Part shown: positions 1 through 8,024 of the stretch, piece after piece
Numbering within the stretch: position 1 is the first letter of the stretch
Layout of the letters: each line of letters opens with the position of its first letter
Source: Actinomadura violacea
Lineage (GTDB): Bacteria > Actinomycetota > Actinomycetes > Streptosporangiales > Streptosporangiaceae
DNA: 64,000 nucleotides
Reading direction: 5' to 3'
Assembly (NCBI RefSeq): GCF_017573465.1
Contig: NZ_JAGEPF010000012.1
Location: 248,001 to 312,000, forward strand
The notes under the pieces: generated by a model
The model's database searches: none
What the model saw: the letters and a program-made list of their open reading frames with translations, nothing else
Told to the model about the DNA's origin: nothing
Made by a program: the position numbers and the translations under genes

Positions 1-264
1 GCGCTCGTGCCGGGACACCGCGTCCTCGACCGCGACCGGGTCCAGGCCCAGCTCGTCGCTGATCACCCGCAGGTCGGCGCGCTGCGGCGCGCACAGGTCG
101 ACCCAGACGACCGTGTCCTTCTGCTCGAGGTAGTCGCTGACCTCGGCGACGGGGAAGTCGTGCGCCTCGAGCCTCCCGGCGCGCCAGACGCGCGTGCGGG
201 GCGGGGGGACCACGGCCTCGTCGGGCGGGAACGGCTCGGCACCGGCTTCGGAGGGATGCGCCAT
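1..264 (-). CDS. CorA-family Mg2+/Co2+ transporter, N-terminal part (cut by window edge)
   Basis: Reading leftward from an ATG at 264, an open frame of 88 codons runs off the window start. After a Pro-rich, acidic lead it contains VVWVDLCAP and, near residue 75, ELGLDPVAVEDAVSRHER. These are the typical cytoplasmic N-terminal motifs of actinobacterial CorA proteins, which form pentameric divalent-cation channels. The C-terminal membrane helices and the GMN motif lie outside the window, so function rests on the N-terminal motif only. The gene is transcribed in the same direction as the LacI gene to its right, separated by about 60 bp. Confidence 0.75.
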   Translation of the reverse strand, partial: MAHPSEAGAEPFPPDEAVVPPPRTRVWRAGRLEAHDFPVAEVSDYLEQKDTVVWVDLCAPQRADLRVISDELGLDPVAVEDAVSRHER

Positions 265-324
265 GCGCCCCCTTATACCCGAGTCGCCGGAAGATCACGG
301 AGTGCGCGCGGGATCACAGCACCA

Positions 325-1329
325 TCAGAGCACAGGCGCGCGCGGCGGGGCGGACGAGCCGCGCACCACCAGCCGGCCGGGCAGCACCCGGGGCGCCGGG
401 CGGCCGCCGTCCAGCAGCTCCAGCAGCGCGGTCATGCCCTGCGCGCCCATCTCCTCGGCGGGCAGCCGGACCGTCGTCAGCTCCGGTTCCAGCGCGGTCG
501 CCAGCAGCACGTCGTCGAACCCGGTGACCGACACCTCGCCCGGCACGTCCAGCCCCAGCGCGCGCGCCGCCTTGTAGGCGCCCGCCGCGATCAGGTCGTC
601 GTCGCAGACCAGCGCGGTCGGCGGGTCGGGGCGGGCGAGCAGCCGCTGCGCCGCGTCCCGGGCCGAGGCGACGTCGATCGCGCACGCCGACCGCTCCAGC
701 GTGCCGCCCCGCGCCGCGACCTCGGCGGCGAGCGCCTCCGCGCGGGCATGGAACGTCCACTGGTCGACGCCCGCCGCGACATGGCCGAAGCGGCGGTGCC
801 CGAGCCCGGCCAGGTGCGCGGCGATCGCGCGCATCCCGGCGGCCACCCCGAAGTCGACGGTGGGGACGTCGCTGTCCGGGCCGCTGTCGAGCAGCACGGC
901 GGGCGTCCCGTGGAAACGGTCCAGCGCCACCGCCGGCATCGACGACGCCAGCACCCCGTCGATCGCCTCGTGCGGCGCGGGGAACGGGCTCTCGGCCGGG
1001 CCGTCCGCGCCGTCCGGCCAGGTGGACACCACGACGCCGAACCCGTGCCGCGCCGCGACCCGCGCGGCGCCGGTGTAGACGGGCCCGAAGAACGGCGCGG
1101 TGAGGGTCGGCACCATCAGCAGGACGGTCCGGGTGGTGCCGAGCCGCAGGTTCCGCGCGGCCTGGTTCGGCCGGTAGCCGAGCCGCTCGGCGGCGGTCCG
1201 CACGCTGCGCGCGGTGGCGGGGGAGACGCGGCCGCTCCACTTCCCGCCCAGCACCAGCGAGACCGTGGACTGCGAGACACCGGCCTCCTGGGCGACGTCC
1301 TTACTGGTGGGACGGCCGGCCACCGGCAC
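325..1329 (-). CDS. LacI-family transcriptional regulator
   Basis: A 334-residue protein, normal for the LacI/GalR family. The N-terminal helix-turn-helix is clear (residues 8-27, SKDVAQEAGVSQSTVSLVL), followed by the hinge-helix region ending near RLGYRPNQAARNLRLG. A periplasmic-binding-protein-like sensor domain fills residues about 65-330. It is divergent from an MFS transporter gene 114 bp away. That intergenic space holds two copies of a TACGTATGAC element, so local control of the transporter, and perhaps of itself, is the natural inference. The effector cannot be read from the sequence; a sugar or nucleoside is usual in this family. Confidence 0.93.
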   Translation of the reverse strand: MPVAGRPTSKDVAQEAGVSQSTVSLVLGGKWSGRVSPATARSVRTAAERLGYRPNQAARNLRLGTTRTVLLMVPTLTAPFFGPVYTGAARVAARHGFGVVVSTWPDGADGPAESPFPAPHEAIDGVLASSMPAVALDRFHGTPAVLLDSGPDSDVPTVDFGVAAGMRAIAAHLAGLGHRRFGHVAAGVDQWTFHARAEALAAEVAARGGTLERSACAIDVASARDAAQRLLARPDPPTALVCDDDLIAAGAYKAARALGLDVPGEVSVTGFDDVLLATALEPELTTVRLPAEEMGAQGMTALLELLDGGRPAPRVLPGRLVVRGSSAPPRAPVL

Positions 1330-1392
1330 GTGGGCCTCCCTCGGAGACGTCGGTCACGGAAAACAGACTAGAGCCGGACGCCCGGGAAGTGG

Positions 1393-1423
1393 TACGTATG
1401 ACCGACGGGGTAATACGTATGAC
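1393..1423. promoter_or_regulatory. Twin candidate operator, two TACGTATGAC direct repeats
   Basis: TACGTATGAC occurs at 1393-1402 and again at 1414-1423, a 21-bp centre-to-centre spacing (two helical turns). Each has a TACGTA palindromic core; the second extends to ATACGTAT. They lie just before the MFS start (1444) and upstream of the LacI gene. LacI-family operators are short palindromes with a central CG, which both copies have. Assignment to this LacI protein is inference. Confidence 0.5.
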
Positions 1424-1443
1424 TAGCGCGACGGGGGCACGGA

Positions 1444-2646
1444 ATGCGGGGCTATGTCGTCTTCCTGAAGCGGCCGCACGCGGCACGGCTGCTCGGCGGG
1501 ACGCTGTTCGGCCGGCTGCCCAACGGCATGGGCGCGCTCGCCGTCGTGCTGCACGTGCGCGCCGACGGCGGCGGCTACCCGCTCGCCGGCACCCTCGCCG
1601 CCGTCCTCGGCCTCGCGATGGCCGCCGGGCAGCCCGTCCTCGGCCGCGCCATGGACCGCTACGGCCAGCCGCGCGTCCTGGTGCCCGCCGCCTGCCTCTC
1701 CGCCGCCGGGTTCACGCTGCTCGCGGTGGTCGGTGCGAGCCCGCTGCCCGTCGCGGTCGCCGCCGTCGTCCTCGCCGGGTTCGCCACACCGCCGCTGGAG
1801 GCCGGGCTCCGGGCCCTGTGGCCCGCCGTCCTGGACGGCCCCGAGCAGGTCGACGCCGCCTACGCCCTCGACGCCGCCGCCCAGGAGATCCTCTTCTCCG
1901 TCGGGCCGCTGCTCGTCGTCGCCGCGGCCGCGATCAGCACCGAGACCGCGCTCGTCCTCACCGGCCTCGTCGGCATCGCCGGGACCCTCGTCGTCGCGCT
2001 GTCCGGGCCGTCGCGCCGCTGGACCGGCGAGCCCCGCGCCGCCGACTGGGCCGGGCCGCTCCGCTCGCCCGGCCTGCGCGTCCTGCTGATCTCCCTCGCC
2101 TGCGCCGGCATCGCCCTCGGCGTCTACGCCGTCGCCGTCGTCGCCTACGCCGAACGCCTCCACAGCGGCATCGCGTCCGGGCTGCTCCTCGCCTGCATGG
2201 CCGCAGGCGCCCTCGCCGGCGGCCTCGCCTACGGCGCCCGGCCCTGGACGGGCGAGGCGCACCGGCGGCTGCCGTGGCTGCTCGCCGCGCTCGCCGCCGG
2301 GTACGTCCCGCTCGTCCTCGCGCCCGGCCTGGCCGCGATGTCGGTGCTCGCGTTCGTCAGCGGTGTGTTCCTCGCACCCGTGCTGGCCTGCAGCTTCACC
2401 CTCGTCGACCGGCTCGCGCCGAGCGGCACCGTCACCGAGGCGTTCGCGTGGGTCGTCGCGGCGATCGGCGCGGGCGGCGCGCTCGGCTCCGCCGTAGCCG
2501 GGTTCGGCGAGAAGCTCGCCGGGGTGCCGGGCGCGTTCGCGGGCGCCGGCATCGGCGGCGTCCTCGCCCTCGCCCTGTGCCTGCTCGGCGGCCGGACGCT
2601 CCGCCCCGCACCCGTCCGCCCCGTCCCCGCCGAAGTCCTCTCCTGA
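1444..2646 (+). CDS. MFS transporter
   Basis: A 400-residue, very hydrophobic protein with about 12 predicted membrane segments, the normal size and layout of a major facilitator. The loop between helices 2 and 3 carries GRAMDRYGQPRVL (residues about 66-78), an MFS motif-A-like sequence. The start is an ATG at 1444 behind a modest GGGGGCACGGA. It is divergent from the LacI regulator and preceded by the twin TACGTATGAC repeats, so its expression is probably controlled there. The substrate is unknown; the family exports drugs or moves sugars and metabolites. Confidence 0.85.
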   Translation: MRGYVVFLKRPHAARLLGGTLFGRLPNGMGALAVVLHVRADGGGYPLAGTLAAVLGLAMAAGQPVLGRAMDRYGQPRVLVPAACLSAAGFTLLAVVGASPLPVAVAAVVLAGFATPPLEAGLRALWPAVLDGPEQVDAAYALDAAAQEILFSVGPLLVVAAAAISTETALVLTGLVGIAGTLVVALSGPSRRWTGEPRAADWAGPLRSPGLRVLLISLACAGIALGVYAVAVVAYAERLHSGIASGLLLACMAAGALAGGLAYGARPWTGEAHRRLPWLLAALAAGYVPLVLAPGLAAMSVLAFVSGVFLAPVLACSFTLVDRLAPSGTVTEAFAWVVAAIGAGGALGSAVAGFGEKLAGVPGAFAGAGIGGVLALALCLLGGRTLRPAPVRPVPAEVLS

Positions 2647-2668
2647 CGGGGCGCGCTCCTGACGGGCG

Positions 2669-4414
2669 TCAGATCCAGGACTTGAACCAGATCCGGGCGT
2701 GCCAGGCGTCGTAGGTCAGCGTCTGCGCCGCCAGGATCGGATAGAAGTACGCGAAGTTCGCCAGTACCACCAGCACGAACGCGCCCGCCGCGGCCGCGCC
2801 GACGAGCCGCCGCACCCCCGGCGGCACCGGAGACGGCACCGACGCCGGAACGGCCGCGACCCGCGCGCCGCTCGGCCCGTGCATCTCGTCCTGGAACGCC
2901 TCGTCCTGGAACGCCTTGTCCTGGAACGCCTTGTCCGGGAAGGTCTCGTCGTGCCCGTAGGCCGGGACCTCCTCCTCGGGCCGTCCGGACGCCGCCGCAT
3001 GCGCGCCCACCAGCCCCGACGCCGGTCCTATCAGGTAGCCGAGCACCAGCACGACCGCCAGCACCATGAACGGGATCAGCGGCGTCGCGTAGAACAGGAA
3101 CATCGTCCGGTCGCGGAACGCCGACGGGAACCAGGTCAGCCAGCCCGCCAGGAACCCCAGCACGATCGCCCCGGCCCGCCAGTCGCGCAGCAGCAGCCAG
3201 ATGAACAGCACCACGATCAGCGCCGCGAGCGCCCCCCACCACAGCGAGGGCGTCCCGATCCCGAGGATCTCCCGCGAGCACCGCGACGCCCCGCACGACT
3301 TCGGCTCGGTGTAGAAGAACGCCACCGGACGGCGCAGGATCGGCCAGTCCCACGGCCACGACTGGTACGGGTGCTTGGCGTCCAGGTTGTTGTGGAAGTC
3401 CAGCATCTGCCGGTGGTAGTCCAGCAGGTGCGGCATCGCCTCGAACGGCCGCCACCACCAGTGACTCGAGGCGTGGCCGCGCCCCCACCCGCCCGGCTTG
3501 AAGATCCAGCCCGACCAGGTCGCCAGGTAGCTGACCAGCGCCACCACCACGAGCTGGACGAACGCGGGCCCCGCCTCCAGCAGCAGCGTCCCCGCCATCG
3601 GCTCCCGGACCCCGGCCGCGCGCCGCGCCCCGTAGTCCCAGCACACCACCATCAGGCCGAACGCGGCGACGTAGAACACGCCCGTCCACTTGGTCGCGCA
3701 CGCCAGGCCGAGGCAGATCCCCGCCCCCCAGCGCCATCCGTGCGCCAGGAACGGCCCGTACACCGACGTCGCGCCCGCCTCGATCCGGTCGGCGAGGACG
3801 CGCCGGGAACGGTCCCGGTCGTTCACCAGGCACGCGAACCCGGCCAGGATCCAGAACATCACGAAGATGTCGAGGAGCGCGGCCCGGCTCGTCACGAACT
3901 CCAGCCCGTCCAGCGCCAGCAGCAGCCCCGCCGCGCAGCCGAGCAGCGTCGACCCGGTCATCTTGCGGGCGACCCGGCACAGGATCAGCACCGACAGGGT
4001 GCCGACGAGCGCGGGCACGAACCGCCACCCGAACGGCGTCGCGCCGAACGCCCACTCGCCCATCGCGATCATCCACTTGCCGAACGGCGGGTGGGCGACG
4101 AACGAGGGCCCCTGCCCCCAGATGTTCGCGTGCGGGTCGGCGATCAGCAGCTTGTCGGCGTTGTCGACGGTGTTGTGCTCCCAGCCGAACTTCAGCAGGG
4201 CCAGCGCGTCCTTGGCGTAGTAGGTCTCGTCGAAGACCACGGCCTTCGGCTGTCCGAGCCGGTAGAAGCGCAGGAAGCCCGCGAACAGCGTCACCAGCAG
4301 GGGGCCGAGCCAGCCCGCCAGGACACCGCCCGGGACCGCGGGGGCGAGCCACTCGCGGGGGGAGGGCGGCCGCCACCGGGACGCGTTCGCCGGAGCCAGA
4401 TCCGTCGTCGCCAT
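2669..4414 (-). CDS. Polyprenyl-phosphate-mannose--protein mannosyltransferase (Pmt)
   Basis: A 581-residue GT39-family GT-C enzyme that transfers mannose from polyprenyl-phosphate-mannose to Ser/Thr of exported proteins on the outer face of the membrane. The conserved catalytic Asp-Glu is seen in the first extracytoplasmic loop (FDETYYAKDA, D62-E63). It is followed by HPPFGKW and LDGLEFVTSRAALLDIF, typical Pmt motifs. About ten membrane segments follow. A hydrophilic loop near residues 489-513 is made of five-residue repeats (DKAFQ/DEAFQ) encoded by a 15-bp tandem repeat. The start at 4414 (MATTDLAP) is preferred because upstream in-frame sequence is low-complexity. The gene is divergent from rsmI, as in many actinomycetes. 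Confidence 0.92.
   Translation of the reverse strand: MATTDLAPANASRWRPPSPREWLAPAVPGGVLAGWLGPLLVTLFAGFLRFYRLGQPKAVVFDETYYAKDALALLKFGWEHNTVDNADKLLIADPHANIWGQGPSFVAHPPFGKWMIAMGEWAFGATPFGWRFVPALVGTLSVLILCRVARKMTGSTLLGCAAGLLLALDGLEFVTSRAALLDIFVMFWILAGFACLVNDRDRSRRVLADRIEAGATSVYGPFLAHGWRWGAGICLGLACATKWTGVFYVAAFGLMVVCWDYGARRAAGVREPMAGTLLLEAGPAFVQLVVVALVSYLATWSGWIFKPGGWGRGHASSHWWWRPFEAMPHLLDYHRQMLDFHNNLDAKHPYQSWPWDWPILRRPVAFFYTEPKSCGASRCSREILGIGTPSLWWGALAALIVVLFIWLLLRDWRAGAIVLGFLAGWLTWFPSAFRDRTMFLFYATPLIPFMVLAVVLVLGYLIGPASGLVGAHAAASGRPEEEVPAYGHDETFPDKAFQDKAFQDEAFQDEMHGPSGARVAAVPASVPSPVPPGVRRLVGAAAAGAFVLVVLANFAYFYPILAAQTLTYDAWHARIWFKSWI
2885..2944. repeat. 15-bp in-frame tandem repeat inside pmt
   Basis: Four consecutive 15-bp units (2885-2899, 2900-2914, 2915-2929, 2930-2944), consensus CTCGTCCTGGAACGC on the plus strand. 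The first two are identical, the third differs by one base, and the fourth is degenerate. The unit is a multiple of three, so copy-number change would alter the protein by five-residue steps (DEAFQ/DKAFQ) without a frameshift. Confidence 0.85.
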
Positions 4415-4520
4415 CTGGCAATCGTAGAGCCGACTCCCGGCCGCCCGGCCCGGTGGCGGCCCGGCCCCGGCGCCGCCCCGGCGCGGCCCCGGCGCGCGGC
4501 GCCCCTGGGAGGATGGGACC

Positions 4521-5363
4521 GTGATGGGGACTTTGCTGCTGGCCGCGGCCCCGATCGGGCGGCCCGAGGACGCGTCGGTTCGGCTGCGCGACGCGCTGGC
4601 GGACGCGCCGGTGATCGCGGCCGAGGACACCCGGCGGCTGCGCCGGCTGGCCGCCGACCTCGGCGTGGAGCTCGCCGCGCGCGTCGTGTCGTACTACGAC
4701 CAGAACGAGAAGGCGCGCGCCGCCGAGCTGCTGGAGGAGCTGCTCGCCGGGCGGGACGTGCTGGTGATCACCGACGCGGGGATGCCGGGCGTGTCCGATC
4801 CCGGATACCGCCTCGTGCGGGCGGCGGTGGAGCGGGACGTGCCGGTGACGGTGCTGCCCGGGCCGTCCGCCGTCACGACCGCGCTGGTCGTGTCGGGCCT
4901 GCCGACGGACCGGTTCTGCTTCGAGGGGTTCCCGCCGCGCAAGAAGGGCGAGCAGGCGCGGCGGCTGGAGGCCCTCGCCGCCGAGCCCCGCACGATGGTG
5001 TTCTTCGAGTCGCCGCGCCGGCTGGCCGCCACCCTCGTGACGATGGCGGAGGCGTTCGGCGCGGACCGCCCGGCCGCCGTGTGCCGGGAGCTGACCAAGA
5101 CCTATGAGGAGGTCCGCCGGGGCGGCCTCGCCGAGCTGGCCGGGTGGGCGGCCGAGCGGGAGGTCCGCGGCGAGATCACGCTGGTCGTCGGCGGCGCGCC
5201 GAAGCCTGCGGGGCTGACCGAGCCGGCCGACCTGGTCGCCGCCGTCGCCGCCCGGGAGGCGGCCGGAACCCCGCGCAACCAGGCGATCCGGGAGGTCGCC
5301 AAGGAGAACGGCCTACCACGCGGGAGCGTCTACAACGCTGTCGTCGCGGCCAGAAAAGAGTGA
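4521..5363 (+). CDS. rsmI: 16S rRNA (cytidine-1402-2'-O)-methyltransferase RsmI
   Basis: A 280-residue SAM-dependent methyltransferase of the tetrapyrrole-methylase fold. It 2'-O-methylates C1402 in the decoding centre of 16S rRNA. The N-terminal GTLLLAAAPIG, then AAEDTRR, SYYDQNE, ITDAGMPGVSDPGYRL, LPGPSAVTTAL and FEGFPPRK are the RsmI signature blocks in order. GTG at 4521 and ATG at 4524 are adjacent possible starts behind GGGAGGA (4507-4513). The C-terminal KENGLPRGSVYNAV segment is also normal for the family. It is divergent from pmt with about 105 bp between. Confidence 0.95.
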   Translation: MMGTLLLAAAPIGRPEDASVRLRDALADAPVIAAEDTRRLRRLAADLGVELAARVVSYYDQNEKARAAELLEELLAGRDVLVITDAGMPGVSDPGYRLVRAAVERDVPVTVLPGPSAVTTALVVSGLPTDRFCFEGFPPRKKGEQARRLEALAAEPRTMVFFESPRRLAATLVTMAEAFGADRPAAVCRELTKTYEEVRRGGLAELAGWAAEREVRGEITLVVGGAPKPAGLTEPADLVAAVAAREAAGTPRNQAIREVAKENGLPRGSVYNAVVAARKE

Positions 5364-5552
5364 CCCCCTCCCGAGCGGTCCAACGGGTGATTTCGGGGGA
5401 ATAGAGCCTTCGGTGGCCCGCGCTGGACCACTTAGGGGACCTGCGGAGCCGCCATGAAGTGGGGACACCGCGGCTCAAAGCCCGGCGCGAGCCGAAGACG
5501 GCACGAGATGCCGCCGGTAGCGCGAGATGGCGTCACCGAGGGGGTGAGGGCC

Positions 5553-5852
5553 ATGCAGGACGCATGGTCGAGCCGTGAGGCATGGGTCTACGAATGCCTG
5601 TGCTGCGAGACGACCTGGGACGAGGTGCTCGAGGTCCGTCATTTCGGCGATGGGCATGGCAACGAGGCGGTCATCTACGAGCGGGACGGCCAGCCGTGCA
5701 CGACACCGTGGACGGACTGCCTGTGCCCCAAGTGCCAGAGCCGGAACGTCAAGGCGTGGGCCGCGGCGCGCAAGGCCGGGGAGCTTCCCCCGGTGCGCAG
5801 CGGGAGCGACGTGGCGATGGTGTTCCACCTGCGCCGCATCCACGCCTGGTGA
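5553..5852 (+). CDS. Small Cys-rich protein of unknown function, probable zinc binder
   Basis: A 99-residue soluble protein. ATG at 5553 is chosen because GAGGGGGTGAGGG lies directly before it; an ATG 33 codons upstream (5454) gives an implausible Arg-rich extension. Cysteines cluster in an early CLCC and a later CLCPKC, suggesting a zinc-ribbon-like fold. The end of the protein (VAMVFHLRRIHAW) has no transmembrane segment or signal. I do not recognise a function. It stands alone between rsmI and a convergent glycosyltransferase gene. Confidence 0.75.
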   Translation: MQDAWSSREAWVYECLCCETTWDEVLEVRHFGDGHGNEAVIYERDGQPCTTPWTDCLCPKCQSRNVKAWAAARKAGELPPVRSGSDVAMVFHLRRIHAW

Positions 5853-5887
5853 GGGCGCGGCGGTAGCGGACGGGCCGGAGGCCGCCG

Positions 5888-7714
5888 TCAGCCGGCGGTG
5901 ACCTCCGGGACCTTCCGCCCCACGGGCTCGGACGGGACCTCCAGCGACCCGCCCGGGCCCGGACGCCCGCGCAGCCGCCGCCACCAGCCGTCCAGCCGGT
6001 GCCGGACCTCCGGCGTGAACGCCATCCCGGCGGCGAGCGCCGCCAGCGGGACGGCCGGCAGCACGTACCGGTAGTCGAACTCCGCGGTCGCGGCGGGCGC
6101 GAGCAGCAGCCCGGTCGCCAGCGTCCACGGCAGCAGCGCCTCGCCGCCGAACCGCCGCCACAGCGCCACCATGCCGCCGAGGCCGAGCAGCAGCACGCCG
6201 CCGAGCATCGTCCCGCGCAGGTAGAACACGTCCTGGTAGCCGCGCATGACCCCGCCGAACGGCTCGATCACGCGGGTCCGGGCGTCGCCGTGCTCGTACG
6301 CCCTGGCCTCGCCGGACGCGGTCGAGTCGGCGTCCATCCGCCAGTCGGGCAGCGCGTTGCTCTTCTTGCCGAACTCGTACTGTGAGTAGGTCGCCTTGTC
6401 CGGGAAGACCGTCCGGTCCCAGCGGAAGACGCGGAAGAAGTCGTGCGCGACGACCTTCAGATAGGGGCCGGGCTGCCCCACGATGGCGCGCTTGGCGAAG
6501 TCGTTGCCGAGCTTGTTGTTCTCGGGGCTGAACCGCGTCCCGGGGAACCGGTTGAACGGCGAGGCCGCGTTCCAGATGCCGTCCTGGGAGTTCGGCAGCC
6601 GGTTCACCGGCTCGGTGCACAGCGGGTACTCGCTGACCGGCAGCCCGTGCATCTTGTGGCAGTCGGCGAACTTGTAGACCCGGGCGTACAGGAAGATCCC
6701 GTTGCTCTCGGTGATCGCGAACTTGCCGCTGTCCACCTTGTACCAGGTCATGTACGACAGCACCGGCAGCGCGCAGGCCGCCGCGGTGATCACCATCGTC
6801 CGCCAGCCCATGCGCCGGATCAGCATGAACACCAGCACGCCGAGCAGCACCGGCGCGCCGACCGACCGGGTCAGCCAGGAGAACCCGATGATCAGCCCGA
6901 CCGCCAGCGCGATCTTCCAGGACGGCCGGTCGTGCCAGAGCAGCAGCGTCACCGCGCACATCACCAGGAAGGTGAACGTGGTGTCGGACAGGACGAGGTG
7001 CTCGAGCTGGATCTGGTAGGCGTCGAACAGCACCGGCACGGTGGCGAGCGCCGCGCCCCAGCCGGGCAGCCCGAACTTGCGGCGCAGCAGCGCGTAGATC
7101 ATCACGCCCATGGACAGGCCCATGAGGTGCTGGACGGCCGCGACCAGCGCGAAGCTGTGGAACGGCTTCAGCGACCACAGCAGGAACGAGTAGCCGTCGG
7201 GGCGCAGCGGGTGCGGGTACAGCCCCATCGCGACGTGCAGGTAGTCGAAGCTGTCGTTGAAGAACATCGCCGGCTGGTAGCCGACCATCGCGACCACCCG
7301 CAGCAGCGCCGCTGTGGCAATGATCACAGTGAAGATCGGGTGGCGCCGGATCCGCGCCCACGTCCCATTGGCGCGCGCGCCGATCCAGAACGCGATCCGG
7401 CGGCCCAGCGGGCCTTGAGCGGCCGCATCGGGAGCGGCGGCGGTCGCCCCGCCGCCCTTCTCGCCGGATGTGCCGCCCTCTTGCGTCCCGTCGTCCGCGG
7501 TCTCCGCCGCGCCGCCGTTCCCGGCGGTTCCGGAGAGCGTCTCCGGGGAGTCCGCGGAACCCGTCTCGGGTTCGCGTCCGCCGGGCGTGTCGCGGGCCTC
7601 CCCGATGCCCGCCGCGGTGGCCCCCGCCGCCGCCGTGACCTCGGTGGTCTCCGCCGTGTCCGCGTCCGCCGCGGCCCCCCTCAGCTCGGCACCGCGCGGC
7701 GATTCGACAGCCAC
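5888..7714 (-). CDS. GT-C-type integral membrane glycosyltransferase (predicted)
   Basis: About 608 residues if translation starts at GTG 7714, which has a very strong GGAGGGGAGG six to seven bases upstream; a GTG at 7780 would add 22 residues. An Ala/Gly/Glu-rich cytoplasmic tail of about 100 residues precedes about ten membrane helices. The first external loop contains MFFNDSFDYLH, an acidic motif like those of GT-C enzymes that use polyprenyl-phosphate sugars. A long extracytoplasmic C-terminal part with several cysteines follows. The acceptor and sugar are unknown. It is divergent from a polyprenyl-phosphate-type GT2 gene, which may supply its donor. Confidence 0.75.
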   Translation of the reverse strand: MAVESPRGAELRGAAADADTAETTEVTAAAGATAAGIGEARDTPGGREPETGSADSPETLSGTAGNGGAAETADDGTQEGGTSGEKGGGATAAAPDAAAQGPLGRRIAFWIGARANGTWARIRRHPIFTVIIATAALLRVVAMVGYQPAMFFNDSFDYLHVAMGLYPHPLRPDGYSFLLWSLKPFHSFALVAAVQHLMGLSMGVMIYALLRRKFGLPGWGAALATVPVLFDAYQIQLEHLVLSDTTFTFLVMCAVTLLLWHDRPSWKIALAVGLIIGFSWLTRSVGAPVLLGVLVFMLIRRMGWRTMVITAAACALPVLSYMTWYKVDSGKFAITESNGIFLYARVYKFADCHKMHGLPVSEYPLCTEPVNRLPNSQDGIWNAASPFNRFPGTRFSPENNKLGNDFAKRAIVGQPGPYLKVVAHDFFRVFRWDRTVFPDKATYSQYEFGKKSNALPDWRMDADSTASGEARAYEHGDARTRVIEPFGGVMRGYQDVFYLRGTMLGGVLLLGLGGMVALWRRFGGEALLPWTLATGLLLAPAATAEFDYRYVLPAVPLAALAAGMAFTPEVRHRLDGWWRRLRGRPGPGGSLEVPSEPVGRKVPEVTAG

Positions 7715-8024
7715 CTCGGCACCTCCCCTCCGCCGCTCTGAACTCGGACCCGTGGCACTGCGTCCTCCGCCGCGTGTCACAGTCGACCCACCCTTTCCGG
7801 GCCGCCATACCCGTATGCTTGACGTCCTAGCCTGCCGCCCGGTTCGCGGCGGAGAGGGTTTTTCGGTTGCAAGTAGGCAACACGATACGGGTGCTCTTAT
7901 GGAGAGCGGCCACCATTACCCGTCCACGGCAGGCATCATGAACGACTACGGGCCGCCCGGCGAATACATATGAGATCAGTCAGCAGCAGCGCCGACGGTC
8001 ACCAGGGGTAACGAAGGAGATCGC
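7715..8024. other. Divergent intergenic region between GT-C and GT2 genes
   Basis: 310 bases without a convincing gene. It holds the upstream part of the longer GT-C reading frame (to 7780), a CATAC-CC-GTATG palindrome at 7806-7817 followed by TTGACG, and the GAAGGAGA ribosome-binding site of the GT2 gene (8013-8020). It is less GC-rich than its neighbours between about 7860 and 7980, as expected of a promoter region. A 24-codon frame at 7899-7973 has no ribosome-binding site and is not called. Confidence 0.5.

Noticed and set aside
7..1371. Long plus-strand frame opposite CorA and LacI
   Set aside because: It is antisense to two well-supported genes and has the Arg/Pro/Gly composition typical of shadow frames in GC-rich DNA.
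7899..7973. A 24-codon frame upstream of the GT2 gene
   Set aside because: No ribosome-binding site and no recognisable sequence features; probably chance in an intergenic region.
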